Shown: positions 61,961-64,000 of the stretch, piece after piece
Numbering within the stretch: position 1 is the stretch's first letter
Layout: the number at the start of each line of letters is the position of its first letter
Assembly (NCBI RefSeq): GCF_000799565.1
Contig: NZ_JUHB01000001.1
Location: 1,801,501 to 1,865,500, forward strand
DNA length: 64,000 nt
Reading direction: 5' to 3'
From: Cellulophaga sp. Hel_I_12
GTDB taxonomy: Bacteria > Bacteroidota > Bacteroidia > Flavobacteriales > Flavobacteriaceae
Notes under the pieces: model-generated
Database searches by the model: none
What the model was told of the DNA's origin: nothing
Seen by the model: the letters and a program-made list of their open reading frames with translations, nothing else
Program-made: the position numbers and the translations under genes

Positions 61961-62794
61961 ATGCAACAGATTATCAATTTTATTTTTAGAAATAAAAATC
62001 TGCTGCTGTATTTATTACTGTTGTTTATAGCACTTGGTTTTACGGTACAATCACATTCGTACCATCAATCAAAATTTTTTAATTCTGCCAATTGGATTAC
62101 TGGTGGTATATACAAAGCCTCAAATAATATATCGGATTATTTTAATTTAGAAATAGAAAACGAAAAATTAGTTCAGGAGAATATTCGATTAAAACAATTA
62201 CTCTTTAACCAAGAATACAACGCAGAAATACCAATCGATACTTTATTGCTGGATACCACACAACTCGATTACACCATCGTTTCGGCAAAAATTATAAAAA
62301 ATAATTATTCACTTCTCGACAATTACATTACTTTAAACAAAGGAGCTAAACAAGGAATACAACAAGACATGGGTGTTATTACACCGAACGGAATACTAGG
62401 AATCGTAGAAAATACAAGTACTAATTTTTCTCGAGTTCAAAGTATTCTAAATAGGCGGTCTAACCTCAATGCCAAACTAAAGAATACCGAAAATTTCGGT
62501 TCCCTAATTTGGAATGGGAAAGATTATAATACCGTACAACTCATTGACATTCCCCGAAGAGTGCCTATAAAAATTGGAGATACCATATTAACAGGAGCTG
62601 CTTCAAGTATTTTTCCAGAAAACATTCTTATTGGTACCATCAAAAAATTTGATTTAGATGTTTCAAAGAGTTCTTACAGCATTGATGTTCAGCTTTTTAA
62701 CGATATGACTAATATCAAGAATGTGTATATCATTAATAATAAGAATAGAACCGAATTGAAACAATTAGAAGCACAAAATAATGTCCAGTACTAA
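61961..62794 (+). CDS. mreC: Rod-shape protein MreC
   Basis: 277 residues. A membrane helix (about 12-30) and a coiled coil (ENEKLVQENIRLKQLLF) precede two beta-barrel domains with ITLNKGAKQGIQQDMGVITPNGILGIV, the usual MreC signature. It lies in the periplasm and activates PBP2. The 3' end overlaps mreD by 14 bp. Confidence 0.96.
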   Translation: MQQIINFIFRNKNLLLYLLLLFIALGFTVQSHSYHQSKFFNSANWITGGIYKASNNISDYFNLEIENEKLVQENIRLKQLLFNQEYNAEIPIDTLLLDTTQLDYTIVSAKIIKNNYSLLDNYITLNKGAKQGIQQDMGVITPNGILGIVENTSTNFSRVQSILNRRSNLNAKLKNTENFGSLIWNGKDYNTVQLIDIPRRVPIKIGDTILTGAASSIFPENILIGTIKKFDLDVSKSSYSIDVQLFNDMTNIKNVYIINNKNRTELKQLEAQNNVQY

Positions 62795-63290
62795 TTATCT
62801 AATACTTTTTTTAAGGTTTATAGTGCTCGTATTAGCGCAAGTACTACTGTGCAATAAAATTGGATTTTTAGGTTTTATAAATCCCGTCATTTACATTTTG
62901 TTTCTATATTGGTATCCGATTAAGCAAAACAGAGCTGTTTTTATTATACTCTCTTTTTTATTGGGTTTTACTATCGATATTTTTTCAGATACTCTAGCCT
63001 TTCATACCGCAGCTACCGTAACCATAGCCTATTTAAGACCCACCATCATGCGTTTTTGCTTTGGTGTTAATTTTGAATTTCAAAGTTTTAAAATTGCGAC
63101 GGTTCCTTGGATACAGAAAATTACTTTTTTAGCCTTGCTTATTAGTATTCATCACATGGTATTCTTTAGCTTAGAAGTTTTTAGTTTCGATAATTTTCTG
63201 CTAATTTTAAAGAAAACAATACTCGTGAGTTTGGCCTCATTACTACTTTGCATACTGTTCAGTTCCTTATTTAGCCTTAAAAAAGAATAG
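62781..63290 (+). CDS. mreD: Rod-shape protein MreD
   Basis: 169 residues with five to six membrane helices. FINPVIYILFLYWYPIK and LGFTIDIFSDTLAFHTAATV are typical of Bacteroidota MreD. It is an inner-membrane component of the elongasome. It overlaps mreC by 14 bp and is followed after 65 bp by mrdA. Confidence 0.95.
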   Translation: MSSTNYLILFLRFIVLVLAQVLLCNKIGFLGFINPVIYILFLYWYPIKQNRAVFIILSFLLGFTIDIFSDTLAFHTAATVTIAYLRPTIMRFCFGVNFEFQSFKIATVPWIQKITFLALLISIHHMVFFSLEVFSFDNFLLILKKTILVSLASLLLCILFSSLFSLKKE

Positions 63291-63355
63291 TATTCTAAGC
63301 GTAATCGGTATTATTTTCAGTTCCTTTGTATAAATTATTTTATTTTTCATTCGTC

Positions 63356-64000
63356 ATGAAAAAATTTCTTTTATCCTCGATCATTATTATCATAGGGCTT
63401 TCCTTCATTGGAAGATTGTCTTACTTGCAGCTATTTAGTTATTCTTCTACACAAGTGTTGGAAGATATTGCCATTAAAGCAGTTTATGACTACCCAGAAC
63501 GTGGGTATATTTATGATAGAAATGGAAAATTACTCGTTGCGAATCAACCCGCTTATGATGTCATGGTTATTCCCCGTGAAGTCAAAAAATTAGATACCCT
63601 AGAGTTCTGTAAATTATTAGGTATTGAAAAAAAAGATTTTTTAAAGCAAATCGCAAAAGCTAAAAATTATTCCCCAAGACTACCCTCTGTTTTAGTGCCG
63701 CAATTATCAAAGGTCGATTATGCGCGATTACAAGAGAAGATGAGAAAATACCGTGGATTTTACATTCAAAAACGTTCTTTACGTTACTACGACACGAACA
63801 GTGGAGCAAATGTTTTTGGTTTTATTTCTGAAGTTAATGATTTTGAATTGAGTGAAAACCCCTACTACAAACAAGGAGAATTAAAAGGGAGAACAGGTAT
63901 TGAAAAACAATATGAAGAACTATTAAGGGGTAGAAAAGGTGTAAAATACATTCAAAAAGACCGATTTAACAGAGATATTGGTCCCTATAAAAATGGAACC
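63356..64000 (+). CDS. mrdA: Penicillin-binding protein 2, N-terminal part (cut by window end)
   Basis: The first 215 residues are present and the frame is open to the end. A membrane anchor (KFLLSSIIIIIGLSFIGRLSY) is followed by the pedestal/dimerisation domain with YPERGYIYDRNGKLLVANQ, FGFISEVND and LKGRTGIEKQYEELLRGRKG, the last being the standard PBP2 motif. The transpeptidase domain with SxxK lies beyond the window. With MreBCD and RodA it builds the lateral cell wall. Confidence 0.95.
   Translation, partial: MKKFLLSSIIIIIGLSFIGRLSYLQLFSYSSTQVLEDIAIKAVYDYPERGYIYDRNGKLLVANQPAYDVMVIPREVKKLDTLEFCKLLGIEKKDFLKQIAKAKNYSPRLPSVLVPQLSKVDYARLQEKMRKYRGFYIQKRSLRYYDTNSGANVFGFISEVNDFELSENPYYKQGELKGRTGIEKQYEELLRGRKGVKYIQKDRFNRDIGPYKNGT

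Overview
The window is chromosomal DNA from a Bacteroidota bacterium, most probably a marine member of the Flavobacteriaceae. Three things support this. It carries the gliding/type IX secretion genes gldK-gldL-gldM-gldN in the family order. Promoters are of the Bacteroidota type (a -7 box TAnnTTTG, sometimes with a -33 TTTG), with almost no Shine-Dalgarno sequences and an AT-rich base composition. Several protein families are typical of the group (GLPGLI, HYC_CC_PP, RND-TolC fusions, MauE-like HMA proteins). I see no rRNA, tRNA, CRISPR array, prophage or insertion sequence.

Layout. 1-6.9 kb: end of a response regulator, then a minus-strand oxidative/sulfur-stress group (peroxiredoxin, metallo-beta-lactamase/rhodanese persulfide dioxygenase-like protein, Dps) and the inorganic-carbon uptake pair dabB-dabA. 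7-11.4 kb: a small protein heading the dab operon, a divergent LysR regulator, and a 1010-residue kinase/M23/aminotransferase fusion. 11.5-14.4 kb: universal stress protein, sulfide:quinone oxidoreductase and a 50-residue protein. 14.4-26.5 kb: a heavy-metal RND efflux operon (with a pump-TolC fusion) and an opposing AcrAB-TolC-type operon. 27-29 kb: two tandem leucine-rich-repeat proteins. 29-38.9 kb: ABC-F ATPase, DUF983 protein, FAD oxidoreductase, gldKLMN and an arginase-fold protein. 39-43.6 kb: topA, an LVIVD lipoprotein and a methyltransferase. 43.7-51 kb: miaB, a sigma-54 activator, lptE, a TPR-like protein, secG and groES-groEL with a four-helix-bundle gene between them. 51-58.6 kb: a GLPGLI protein, then a metal-handling cluster of HMA proteins, TonB receptor, NHL lipoprotein, barrel protein and HYC_CC_PP protein. 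58.7-64 kb: a GAF protein, purH and mreB-mreC-mreD followed by the start of mrdA (PBP2).

Regulatory signals. Four genes (peroxiredoxin, universal stress protein, SQR, DUF983) carry a dyad of the form GTrAC-N4-GTTAC, or a close relative, whose centre lies exactly 33 bp from the centre of a -7 box. Three other genes begin exactly 4 nt after a -7-type box and look leaderless. Taken as calibration, these place the dyads at -41.5, the class II position of Crp/Fnr-type activators. This suggests a shared redox/sulfide-stress regulon whose regulator is not in the window.

Unusual structure. Several intergenic regions hold degenerate repeats with a strict 7-bp phase. In two cases the repeats form inverted pairs around a single small gene: the four-helix-bundle gene inside groESL and an HMA gene at 52 kb. 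The groESL case resembles the intervening sequences of 23S rRNA genes, which often encode the same protein family, and is the best candidate here for something undescribed.
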